Source of the DNA: Antedon mediterranea | Taxonomy: Eukaryota > Echinodermata > Crinoidea > Comatulida > Antedonidae | DNA: 64,000 bases | Direction of reading: 5' to 3' | NCBI RefSeq assembly: GCF_964355755.1 | Contig: NC_092671.1 | Location: 10,365,001-10,429,000 of the forward strand | Part shown: piece after piece, positions 51,138-61,139 of the stretch | Layout of the letters: every line of letters starts with the position of its first letter | Position numbering within the stretch: position 1 is the stretch's first letter | The notes under the pieces: model-generated | The model's database searches: none | What the model saw: only the letters and a program-made list of their open reading frames with translations | What the model was told of the DNA's origin: nothing | Position numbers and translations under genes: made by a program

Positions 51138-54100
51138 ATGTCTGCAATACACATGCAAAAAATCGATGACGTAGGGGAAGATGGTTTCTTTAACCACGAC
51201 AGAGCTCATTATATAACTGCTCCACCGGTAAGTATAATTATAACTGGTAATGGTGCCTAGCCTAGCCTAGGCCTAGGCCTAATTAAAAAAAAAACAAAAA
51301 AAACTTAATATAAACGTACTTTCTATACTAAGCTAGGCCTAGGCCTAGGTGAGATAACCTTTTAGGATCCTACCCCCCTAGACCTGGTAGTAGGCCCATG
51401 GTTAACTTTTATGATATAGGCCTTTGTATAAAGCTAAATCATTTTTATGAACGTTTATTCATATTAAATTAAACGACCATATTTTTCCAAAACAGACACA
51501 TTCGTTTTTAATTTTATTTAAAAAATATTTAGACAGGATAAAAGCATATCAGGTATACCTAGATAATGCACCTGTTTTACATATGGTCCTGTTTTTTTAG
51601 CAATAGATCAAAAACATTCATAAAAGACATTAAAAAAGCTTACAACATTACTTACTTACTTTTTAATATATCATCACATCATTCCATGCATCTGTTGTCG
51701 TTACCAGTATGACAGTATGATAACTTTTTTTTTCAGAGTGGAGTTTTGAGTGTTCATATGAAAAAGTTACAAAACATAAATGAACAGTGTATCCTTTGCT
51801 ATATTACAGTGATTTTTCTGACATTATACTACATCATAGCATGCAATGATGAGAATGAGTGGTAAGCCTATATCAACTTGAATAGGTAAATATGTGGAAA
51901 TTACTATAATAATAATAATAATAATAGGTTGCTTTAGTTGGCTCATTTACGTATAACATACACTAATGTAATTTCCAATCATCTTTTTATCTGTTTTCAT
52001 TTATTTTATTTTTTATTCTAAAATCAACGACTCATTTTTCGTTTCACTCGATCCATAATTATAATTATGACAGACAGTATCCATGTACATGCTTGACAAC
52101 TGCACAACGGTGAACCATATATATACATAGTAACAGTTACAGAATCGAGATATTATACTGTGTTTATACATTTACAAACACCCGTTTTAATTAATTATAT
52201 ACACGGCACATTTACTGTAAGGATTAAAATGTCTCTAATGCATAAATTCTATCCATGGAGAAATAAGTTATAAATTGGATCATTTTGTCTCCGAACATGT
52301 TCTTAACACTGAACAGTAATTGGTGCGGTAGATCCAGAGTTGTACATTCGTTTTCGTGTAGGCAATTTCATCAAGACAAGTGGCAGATATACTTCTGAGG
52401 ATGGAACGATCGTCTTTGACGATACCAAACATTTCTCAATAACGGTATCGAAAAATGTTTATTTTAAATGACTGTTAATCTTTTCTATTTAAAGCTCTGA
52501 CTACGCTATAAAACTTTATGTGACAACAACGTGTGATGTGCCCATATAAACATGATGATGTCATATCACTACCATATTTGGGCATATCACTACCATATTT
52601 GAGGAGGAAACCACACATTTTTGTCAAACTCGTTTGATAGTGTAGACAGAGCTTTATAAATTTACAAGTTGATAATTTTCAATGTTCACGTCCAGTACAA
52701 TAATTCAGCTAATGTTCACAAGAACGCCGTTCAACTTTCTATGATGAACAAGCGTATTTTAATACAAGACATTTAAAAATGTCTTTTGTGAGATCACGTT
52801 GTTATTTTGGTTACTGCTCCTGTCATTATTCTCGAACTAGGTCTCTAGAAAGATGAATGATGTTCTCAATGAAGTTCGTGTTGACCTGGTATTAGTTGAA
52901 AACTCACATACGCATCGTATTGTTGGTCATACTGATATACACATGTTTGATATCATTAAGGTAAATATTAACTGTAGGGCCTACTAATGAAGTAAATTGA
53001 AGTTATTATGTACAAAAAACACGCACTATTAATATTTTTTTCTCATATTTAAATTTTTTTAAATATCGCCCTCTTACCCAATTCATTACAAAACGTCTTG
53101 ATGTTGTGATATTAGTGTTCGATCCACCAACTATATGTGCTATTATTATTGCTTAATAACGAGAATTATAAGCAAAAAAATTGTATTGTGCCGTCAGTTT
53201 TAATGATTTTCTTTAATATAAGATTAGTTGTATTATTCCTCCCCTTCAACTAATTGTACTAACTACTCCATTTTATACTCATTACTAACGTTTATAATGC
53301 ATTATCACGACAATAATTTGTAGCCACTATCCATTATGAATATTACGCTATATCATTTACCTTACATGATTAGAGATACATAGATGCTTAATCGATTCGT
53401 CTGATAGCTCTGTATTAATTCTATAGTTTTTTTTCCAATATTTATAGAGTTTATATTTAGCGAATACATACGACATCCGATACAAGCATCAGGTAACTAA
53501 AGCCCACGAAAATGGAACAATTGTTAGTTTGTTAATTGCATATTGTGATAATGTTTTAGACAAAATCGTGACAATACAACGATTTTATTGTTTGTATTAA
53601 TCATGACGTCATTTGAGTGGGTTAAAAATATTATTATCAAAGACAGGAAAAATGATTATCCTATAGTTCTAGAACGAAATTAAAATTTGTGTTGTTCTTT
53701 ATGTTAAGAAAAATGTATGTTCTAGTGTAAGCCTTTAGGCCGATCAATTCCTGGCGAACCATGGTTGTTTAAATCCTAAATTAAACACCATTAGATTGTT
53801 GGTAAGTTTGAGATGGAACTTTGTTTTGCTTATGGGATATTTGGATTTGGATATTCGCATCAACTTGAAAATCGGCAGAAAAAAATCAGCGATATCGTAG
53901 GTCATTCCTTATTTGTTAGGGTCGAACCTCCCGAATACCGGAAGCAATCTAAAAGGTACGTTGCATCATAAAGATATACATACCAAAACATTTTAATATT
54001 AAGGATAGGTCTGAATGCTCAGACAGTGTCTTATTAAACATGTGTTAAGTTCTCGAGACGACCTAAAAACTACGCCCGACCCTACCTCAAGACGACCGTC

Positions 54101-56442
54101 TTGTCGGGATTCAACTCAGATCGCACCAACGAGTCAAGGCGTTTCGTCGGGCCTCGTCGTACGACGCTGTCTGAGTTGGCTTTTAGATCTATCCTTAATA
54201 TTAAAATTATATATCCTTGTTCCCTGCTATAGCTGTTATAACCATTTAAAATATGTGACATAGTGTCAACTATTTATGCGTAGTATATGATGAAAAGTTG
54301 TTACTTTATATTATTCATTATCATCACATTATCGAATAACTCGATTATAGGCTGTACACATCCATATCTTCATATAAAAAATATATTTTAATTTATTTTT
54401 ATATAGTATTTATATGCATTTTTAATGTTTATACAAATTTTATTTTAAATGTTTTTTACACAATCAGTGCAATAGGTGACCTACTAGATAGTGATTAGGT
54501 TCGCTTTTTAGGAATCTCTGCCTGGTTTTGTGTGTTGTTTTCTTGTTGTTTATCCACGTTTTTTTATATTGTATTTTTATGGAGACAAAATAAACGTTTT
54601 AAAACTGCCCACCCATTCCGTTAGAATTTAAAATCTTTTTTATCGTATATAGTCGAAACATTAAGCCTTGTCTACACTATCAAACTTTATGTGACAAAAA
54701 AAATGTGATGTACCCATATATGGACATAGCATATTACTACTTTTTTTTCTTTCTGTAAAATTTGTATTAAAGTAACGTTATTACAGCGATACCTATGAAA
54801 CATCCTGAAATAATACATTTTAAAGAGAAGGCCGATATCGGAAGCTTTCATCTTGATCAAGGTACCAGAAATGTATTGTTTTAATTAGGCCAGATACTGT
54901 AGATATAATATGCTGTTGCTCTTCAATTTAGCGTTAGTGAATGTTTATTGTAAGAATTAATACCTATAATTAAACATTGTCTAATTTGGTGCTGTCTATT
55001 ACTTCGGAAATCTTGATAAAGCAATTATTTTATGTTTTCATCTGACAGATCCAGTTATATCTTCAGTGCAGTTGTTCAATGACGCTGATATTGTTGGAGA
55101 ATCAAGTTTATTGCACAGAATGTCTAAGAGAAGGTTTGTGGCATACGGTACTTAAAGATTGTGCTAATTACAGTTCTATGTCGATAAGAAAGATTATGAC
55201 ATCTATGATATCAATGTGGATGTTTCCGATATTACGTTTTGCCTTTTATTTATTACAGTATAGCTACCAACTTTACATATATAGAATATGTTATACAGGT
55301 AACAATTTTGATGACGAAAGTGGTAGTGATTATTATACTTATTTAGAGTAGCAAAATACTTTTACTTGACTACTTAGGATGAATCGTCTGCAAAACACTT
55401 TCTCACAACTCCATGGACGTCAGCAACGCAAGAAATTCCTTGAGAAACTTGTACTTAGCCATATAGATGACCACGGAGCCGTAGATGTAAGTTGATGATG
55501 AAATTCAATAACAAGTAGGGCCTAGAGTTCCCATTCAAGATGAGATTGAGAGCCAAAACCAGATAGTTTAGCAGCAGCGGTGGGTACCGTAGCTTACATC
55601 GCTTGCCATCATCGAACCGGCTATCATTATTAAAATTGTAATGAACAATCTATGTTATTGTAGTTGCAAAACCCTATAATTTATATGTACCAAATCATAG
55701 TTTAAAGTCAACCTACAACTAAAAACGAAAATAACTTATGGTATTGATGCCGTTATAATCTTTCTTCAGGATCAAGATATCATTCCGGATAAACCTGGAG
55801 TTGGAAATCGTGATGGAGAAAATAGTCCAGGGGTTGTTCCTGGGAATTTAAGTTCTAGCGAGGAAGACGACGAAAATGTTTACACATTAGCTCCAATGCT
55901 CATTATGGCACCAGGTATTTTATATACCTATAAAATAATTACTGTAATATTGGCTTATGATGGCCAAAGTGTAATTAATACCGTAATGCACACACACACA
56001 CATGTTTAATCGCTAATTAACAGGTAAATATACAAATAATGTACTTATTAGGTTTAACAACAAGAGGTAGGGGTCGTGGAGTTGCTGATTTACCGACAGT
56101 TTCAGAGGTATGGGTTGTTATTCTTTTCTTATACCTTGTTAGAAGGTATAATAATTTAAATATAACATTAGTTCTTGGTTGTCGAAATTGTTACGATTAA
56201 TTGATATAAACCCGTATAAGTAATTAATCTAAATGGAATATCTTCATTATATTTAGGAAGAACGATCGAACTCGGCAGACAGCACCACTAGAGCAGACGA
56301 GGCATCATCGAACAAGGAACCTCAAGACAACCAGCAAGCAGCCGAACAAGGTGCATCTGGCGGCGGAGCATCTACGGCACTTGCCCGTGGTCTTTCAAGG
56401 TTCATTAGCCTACGACCATGGAGAAAGACAGCAACGGAATAA
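51138..56442 (+). CDS. C2-domain protein, possibly C2CD6/CATSPERT-like (421 aa, 12 exons)
   Basis: Coding exons: 51138-51227, 51737-51788, 52317-52444, 52841-52960, 53448-53492, 53795-53955, 54773-54861, 55049-55133, 55378-55486, 55770-55914, 56052-56107, 56257-56442 (TAA). All are GT-AG and keep one frame. Residues 1-30 are the N-terminal exon. About 31-190 form a C2-type beta domain (GVLSVHMKKL, DPELYIRFRVGN, GTIVFDDTKHFSI, VRVDLVLVEN, FAYGIFGFGYSHQ, GHSLFVRVEPPEYR). Next comes a basic helix (RKKFLEKLVLSHI) and an acidic, Gly/Ser-rich, probably disordered tail with RGRGRG. Loop aspartates for calcium are sparse. The arrangement recalls the sperm CatSper accessory C2CD6, which helps place the channel in the flagellum; that link is inference from memory. 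The exon 2 donor and exon 3 acceptor are chosen to keep the C2 fold; reading on at exon 2 gives a false membrane segment. Confidence 0.8.
51254..51352. repeat. Inverted repeat of (CCTAGG) words
   Basis: CCTAGCCTAGCCTAGGCCTAGGCCTAA near 51,257 is mirrored by GCTAGGCCTAGGCCTAGGTGA near 51,332, with an A-rich spacer. It forms a potential hairpin in intron 1 of the C2 gene, right after the first donor site. Confidence 0.75.
52490..52656. mobile_element. MITE, same family (copy E)
   Basis: It starts TAAAGCTCTGACTACGCTAT and ends CGTTTGATAGTGTAGACAGA. The interior matches copies B and D (GATGATGTCATATCACTACC). It sits in intron 3 of the C2 gene, 45 bp after the exon 3 donor. Confidence 0.85.
54661..54740. 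mobile_element. MITE, same family, truncated (copy F)
   Basis: Only the left half survives: TTAAGCCTTGTCTACACTAT to CCCATATATGGACAT. It breaks off next to the T-rich tract that precedes the acceptor of C2-gene exon 7 at 54,773. Confidence 0.8.
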
Positions 56443-56443
56443 A
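56438..56443 (+). terminator. AATAAA overlapping the C2-gene stop codon
   Basis: The stop TAA (56,440-56,442) is embedded in AATAAA. A signal here would give a transcript with an extremely short 3-prime UTR. Whether it is used cannot be judged, and no other AATAAA was noticed until about 57.0 kb. Confidence 0.3.
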
Positions 56444-57104
56444 TACAATGTCTTACTAGAGGATTACATGACAACCAAAAAGTATGATTTGGAGATATAT
56501 AATAAGACATATGAGCTGTTTAATTGCCGACTCCCATCGCCCATTGAAAAATGTAATAATTGACGCTTCTCAGACAACAGAATAATGATATATTATATAT
56601 ATATACATTTACTACTATAAGTAATTTGAGAAATATTCAACAATTTCATAACTACTAATTTAAGTGTAGTTTAAATCAGCCTTTACCAGGAAAGAGTGTA
56701 TTTACAAGAGTGTATTTACAAGAGTATATTTACAAGAGTGTATTTACAAGAGTGTATTTACAAGAGTGTAATTTCACACTTCCCTGCCTTTACAACGTAT
56801 TGTAGAGACTAAAATGGAAACATACAAATGTATCGAATTTGTTTATACTCGAACTATACATTCAGTAGTCCCCTGCTTTCTTTGACGAAAGAAATTAGAT
56901 TTTTTCATCCATGTCCTAGACAAGAGAATATAGGGCACTGCAGTGACAATTTAGATAATCTTGTTTAATAGGTTTGTTTACTAAGACCAGATTAAAATTA
57001 AGAATCAACATTTCCTTTTTAGATGATTACTTTGCAAATAAATCAATATTAATTATTATAAATCATAATTCAGTGTGCTGCGTATTATAGACTCGGGTGG
57101 TGAT
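56443..57104. other. Intergenic stretch with a 14-bp tandem repeat
   Basis: This is the space between the C2 gene and the first GPCR gene, whose 3-prime ends converge. It holds the 14-bp array at 56,694-56,770 and otherwise AT-rich sequence, presumably the 3-prime UTRs of both genes. Confidence 0.5.
56694..56770 (+). repeat. 14-bp tandem repeat (GAGTGTATTTACAA), 5.5 copies
   Basis: Five and a half head-to-tail copies with a single G-to-A variant (GAGTATATTTACAA) in the third unit. Confidence 0.95.
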
Positions 57105-58016
57105 TCATCTCGAGCGTATACTACATAACCATTTCATCCGATTTCTTGTAGCTTCTCTAAACTCACAGATCCTCCATCCATACACAATAGGGTTGATCAT
57201 AGAGTATGCTACTGCCAAGTCAAAAAAGGTGGCGTACACTATATCCAAATGATTGTTTTCCATGCATCCCAAATCTTCAAACACGATTTCCAAAATGCGA
57301 AAAATATCAATCGGCAGCCAACATAAAGTACTAGATCCAACAGTAATAGCGAATGTGCGGAGCAGCCTCTTTGATATTTGTAAATCTTGCGATCTAGACG
57401 GGCCTATTTTCTTTTCATGTTTTAAAACAGTTTTATATATCATAATGTAAACCACATTAACCTGAACAAGAAGCGCAAAATTAATCAATGCTAATGCATT
57501 GTGCAGTTCAATCTGTAGTTCAGAGTAGATTAAAGAAATTGCGATTGTAAATGACAATATCCACGTAAAAAATACACCTACAAATAGCCTGTAAGGTGAA
57601 TTAATATCTTTATTAAAAGGATACAACACTACAAGAAGTCTTTCGATGGATATGGCTAACAATGACTGTAACGAAGCGATTACAAATGCTGTGGAAAGGG
57701 CTGTCATAGCTACCGCAGTATCTTGGTCAAAACCATCTCCAACAATAACAGTAATAAGAATTGTTAAAGCAAATAACCCGTCTGCCAGAGCTAAAGAAGA
57801 TGTGAAAATGTATTGACGCTTTCGTAGAGGTTTTTCAAAAATTATTGGCAAAAATACATTGACATTAAACAGTAGTGATAATGAGCACAGTATGTACAAT
57901 ATTGTTACGTTAATACTATCTGTTGAGAGTTGATGGAAAAATATCTCAATTAGATTGAAGTCGCAATAAACTGTCGACGTCTCTGTTAAATTGCTATCGG
58001 TGCTGTTGTTGTCCAT
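57105..58016 (-). CDS. Rhodopsin-class GPCR, intronless, orphan (303 aa)
   Basis: One uninterrupted frame gives a complete seven-helix receptor. The N-terminus has sequons (NNST, NLT, NVT). TM1 is about 36-60; TM2 about 69-93 with LALADG (D79); TM3 about 100-124 followed by ERL (125-127) in place of DRY. TM4 is about 142-163 and TM5 about 172-194. TM6 has CWLP (232-235), and TM7 has NPIVY (275-279) then GW and a basic tail. The usual Cys at the top of TM3 and its ECL2 partner are both absent, as in lipid, cannabinoid and melanocortin receptors, but the ligand is unknown. The start MDNNST fits a typical short N-terminus. It is related to, but clearly diverged from, the two receptors further right on the same strand. 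Confidence 0.9.
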   Translation of the reverse strand: MDNNSTDSNLTETSTVYCDFNLIEIFFHQLSTDSINVTILYILCSLSLLFNVNVFLPIIFEKPLRKRQYIFTSSLALADGLFALTILITVIVGDGFDQDTAVAMTALSTAFVIASLQSLLAISIERLLVVLYPFNKDINSPYRLFVGVFFTWILSFTIAISLIYSELQIELHNALALINFALLVQVNVVYIMIYKTVLKHEKKIGPSRSQDLQISKRLLRTFAITVGSSTLCWLPIDIFRILEIVFEDLGCMENNHLDIVYATFFDLAVAYSMINPIVYGWRICEFREATRNRMKWLCSIRSR

Positions 58017-60062
58017 TTTTTATACCGTATTCTTCAGAACATACAATTCAAATACAGTAAAGCAGGTTTATCTCCATTTTGTTAAGCGTTACTTCGGACT
58101 GTATTCAACAAGGACACCACTTGTCCAAATTGTATTCCTTGCGTAATAATCCAATTTGTCATCTACTGTATAGTCCGTAGTTATTACATCATAATCGACA
58201 TATTTTGTTGTATGTATGTTGTATGAACTTCTCCGTGATAATTACAAAAGGTAGACTGGAAATCAGGTTTCGAGTATGCGCAGTAAACAGATGATCTTCA
58301 AATCATGTTATGCAATGTTTGTAGACCTATGGGCCGCCGCCGGGCTTCGAAAATGCAAGTGAATCTTCAGTTTGGCAATTGGGACAAGGTTAGTATTATT
58401 ACTGCGCATGAATCGTCGTATATAGAACGTTATTAAATTCTTAAATTCAATAGCTACAAGCATGACTAGTCATTTGTTTGGTTGAAGATTTAAAATTTAA
58501 TTCTAGTTGACAATAAGTGTAGTGTATACTCAACGTTGCAATTGTTGGTTGGCCATGAAACTGTTTACAGTGCTTTCCGGTCGAAGTTACCGAGTCTCCA
58601 ATAGACAGTTATCAATTCCATAGATTGATCAAAATATAATTAAAACGTACAAAACCTGTATTACCTATAATAGTTAAAGAACCACGTTTGATATCAAATT
58701 TTGATAAACCTTCAATGTATTAAATGTATTCAATACAGGGATATAGGGAAATTGAATAAGTAACTCGGGGATTTGCCTGATCATCAAAGCTGGAGAGACT
58801 GTCATAAGCATAGCAAGAACGATATAATTAACTAAGATGATATAATTGACTATGGCTGGAATACGCAACCAGTCATTGTTACCAGCCAGTTAATTTAATA
58901 GGCCTACTTGGAAAATGTCACTAATACTGTATACATACAATTAACGATTGTCGTTTAGTTGAAGTACCAATTGTAAATTTAAAAACAAATTTATAAACGC
59001 TGTTGCCTTAGATGTAAATTTTATTTTAAAAATATGTGTACGTGTGACATCACTTCTAACCCAGGATTAAATGAATACCACAGAAAGATTATCTGCGTCA
59101 GTTAAAGAACCACGTTTGGATTAGATTAACAATTGTCGTTTATTTTAAGTAGCAATTGTAAATTTGAAAACAAATTTATAAACGTTGTGTGTACGTGTGA
59201 CATCACTTCTAATCCAGGATTAAAGGAATACCACAGAAAGATTATCTGCGTCACTAAACTGTATTATATATAACAATGTGGAGAGTATTCTATGTTCGTT
59301 TTATGTTGTGTTATTGACAAAATCGAATAAAAAAAATTTCTGAAACATACTACGCTTAATAAAATATTAATAACTGATATAATATCAACAATACATATTT
59401 GACATGCCTTGTTCAGTGTTCCGACGTTATGGTGTTTCATTCCGACCTACCGTCCCTGTAGTAAACTATACTATTTACCAGTATAAGATAAGATTACTTT
59501 ATTTCATCCACAAAACAAGTATAATATTTAAAGTAAGATCTACAAACATTAATTATTATTTTATATTTTACGCCTATGCTTTACGAGAAGAACAGTATAA
59601 TAATATATCTTATATTTTAATTGTAAAACCAAATATAATCAATCAGCTTTAATTTGTGTATTTTCTTACACATTGAAACTTATGCACTACAATACAGATA
59701 CCAGTATAATTGCAAATGAAAATCGAAAAATTGCTAAAACAGTCAAGGATTTTATATAGTAGAAGTATATCCTTTTCTTTAGAGTGTTTATGTTTCTGAT
59801 CAATAGCAATATTTTCTTTCTATTCCTGCTAACTGTAGACCATTTTTTGCCCCATTAGCAACATTTCCTCTCTGTTTCTGCCCAGTAGTAATCTTTATTT
59901 ACACTGCTTTCTGGCCAACATCAACATTTCCTTCTATTCCTATTCAGTAAATAACCTATTTTGATTTAGGCATAGGCCTATACACAGCATGATTTTCTTT
60001 ATATTCCTGGCCAGTAATAACCGTATTTCTAAACTGTCGCAAACATTGTTTTCTGTTCCCAC
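58017..60062. other. Intergenic stretch with duplicated segments
   Basis: No gene is supported. It includes the tandem segment duplication at 58,941-59,253 and the degenerate minisatellite beginning near 59,810. The 64-codon minus-strand frame at 58,674-58,868 is hydrophobic but lacks GPCR motifs. The 82-codon plus-strand frame at 59,404-59,652 has no features. Confidence 0.45.
58941..59253. repeat. Diverged tandem segment duplication
   Basis: The segment 58,941 to about 59,097 recurs at 59,126-59,253, sharing GATTGTCGTTTA/AATTGTCGTTTA, GTGTACGTGTGACATCACTT and CCACAGAAAGATTATCTGCG. The second copy lacks about 30 bp in the middle. A linked word, GTTAAAGAACCACGTTTG, also occurs near 58,672 and 59,101, so the event may be compound. 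Confidence 0.85.
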
Positions 60063-60150
60063 CTACTTGGTAATAACCTTTAGGCCTACTGTTGCCGTTT
60101 TCTGAGCAGTATTTTTTCTTTTCTGTACCTGCCCATTAGTAACCTTTTCT
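59810..60150. repeat. Degenerate minisatellite overlapping the 3-prime end of a GPCR gene
   Basis: About six diverged copies resemble TTTTCTGTTCCTGCCCAGTAGTAACC at spacings of roughly 50-65 bp (near 59,816, 59,865, 59,925, 59,993, 60,044 and 60,107). The last copies lie inside the coding sequence of the receptor ending at 60,063. Confidence 0.65.
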
Positions 60151-61064
60151 TTAGACGGATTCTGTTTGTCGCAAATAAATAACCGTTTCTTTACGCTTTT
60201 TCTAATATCTTTATTTCTCCATCCGTATACTAATGGGTTAATCACGGCATATAATGCTGCGAAGTTAAAAGCAATAGCGTAAACGTCAATATAGATTTCT
60301 GACGTGCAACTAATGTTAAGAAATATGTCTAAAAGTGTAGTTACGTTTATTGGCAACCAACATAGTGCGTATGACGATATGATTATTGAAAATGTTTTTA
60401 GAAGTTTCCGAGTTGTACTGACATTTGTATTTGATTGCAGGGATCCTCTGAATCTATGCGCCTCCATTTTCTTATCTTGTTTAGCAACATATCTATATAT
60501 CATAAAGTAGATGGAATGAAGAATGTGAATCAGACAGATTTTGAATATAGTTAGGAAAGTCTCCATTTCATATAAGTGTCCAAATGCAAACAATAAACCA
60601 ATGAATATAAACGAAAATAACCATATTAATGCTAAAATAAAAAATATTTTTCGAGCAGAATTCACATTTGGATTAAATGGAAACAAAACGATAACCAAGA
60701 GTCTTTCAACTGCTATAGCTAGCAATGTGAACAGGGACACAAGCGAAGCTGATATTCCAACAGTTGCAACTATTATACTGGATGTAGTTGAAGCGTTTTT
60801 AATTTTAACTGAAATGAGGAAGAAAACAGCAAACAGTCCATCTGAGAGTGCCAAAGAACAAGTAAATATATGACTTCGCTTACGTAGTTCCTTTTCAACA
60901 ATAAACTGTAGAATCACAAACACATTTAATAATACTGCGATAACACAAGTTATTTGAAACAGAACTTTGTTAACGTGGTATTCATCTGCTCCTAATATTT
61001 GGTAGTATATTCCTGATAAAGAATAATTGCACAAAAACGATCCTGTTTCGTTACTTTCCATCAT
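60063..61064 (-). CDS. Rhodopsin-class GPCR, intronless, orphan (about 333 aa; frame open to 61,139)
   Basis: The start is placed at MMESNETG (61,064) because the neighbouring paralogue begins METNET; the frame is open 25 codons further, to an ATG at 61,139. Numbering from 61,139, the hallmarks are LALSDG in TM2 (D100), ERL after TM3 (145-147), CWLP in TM6 (260-263) and NPLVY in TM7 (301-305), then GW. Sequons NET and NYS lie in the N-terminus. As in the receptor at 57-58 kb, the TM3 Cys is missing. The tail after TM7 is about 50 residues, Lys/Thr/Gln-rich, and is encoded by minisatellite-like DNA. Loop 3 and TM5-TM7 are nearly identical to the paralogue at 62.5-63.3 kb. Ligand and coupling are unknown. 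Confidence 0.9.
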   Translation of the reverse strand: MMESNETGSFLCNYSLSGIYYQILGADEYHVNKVLFQITCVIAVLLNVFVILQFIVEKELRKRSHIFTCSLALSDGLFAVFFLISVKIKNASTTSSIIVATVGISASLVSLFTLLAIAVERLLVIVLFPFNPNVNSARKIFFILALIWLFSFIFIGLLFAFGHLYEMETFLTIFKICLIHILHSIYFMIYRYVAKQDKKMEAHRFRGSLQSNTNVSTTRKLLKTFSIIISSYALCWLPINVTTLLDIFLNISCTSEIYIDVYAIAFNFAALYAVINPLVYGWRNKDIRKSVKKRLFICDKQNPSKEKVTNGQVQKRKNTAQKTATVGLKVITK

Positions 61065-61139
61065 GTCACTGAGACTGCCTTTCGTATGAGCTTTGATGTA
61101 CTGAATTTTAAAACGTCTAAACGTATTGTTGACGATCAT

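Noticed and set aside
51737-51863. Longer version of C2-gene exon 2 encoding a hydrophobic, membrane-like segment ending at a GTAAGC site
   Set aside because: That donor leaves a phase that hits a stop or breaks the C2 domain with every nearby acceptor; the internal GTATCC donor keeps the frame and the fold.
58674-58868. 64-codon hydrophobic minus-strand frame
   Set aside because: It lies between GPCR genes but has none of their motifs and no coding support.
60304-60873. Plus-strand frames of 68 and 110 codons opposite the GPCR, and equivalents at 62.6-63.2 kb
   Set aside because: Antisense shadows of the receptor coding sequence; conserved only because the receptor is.
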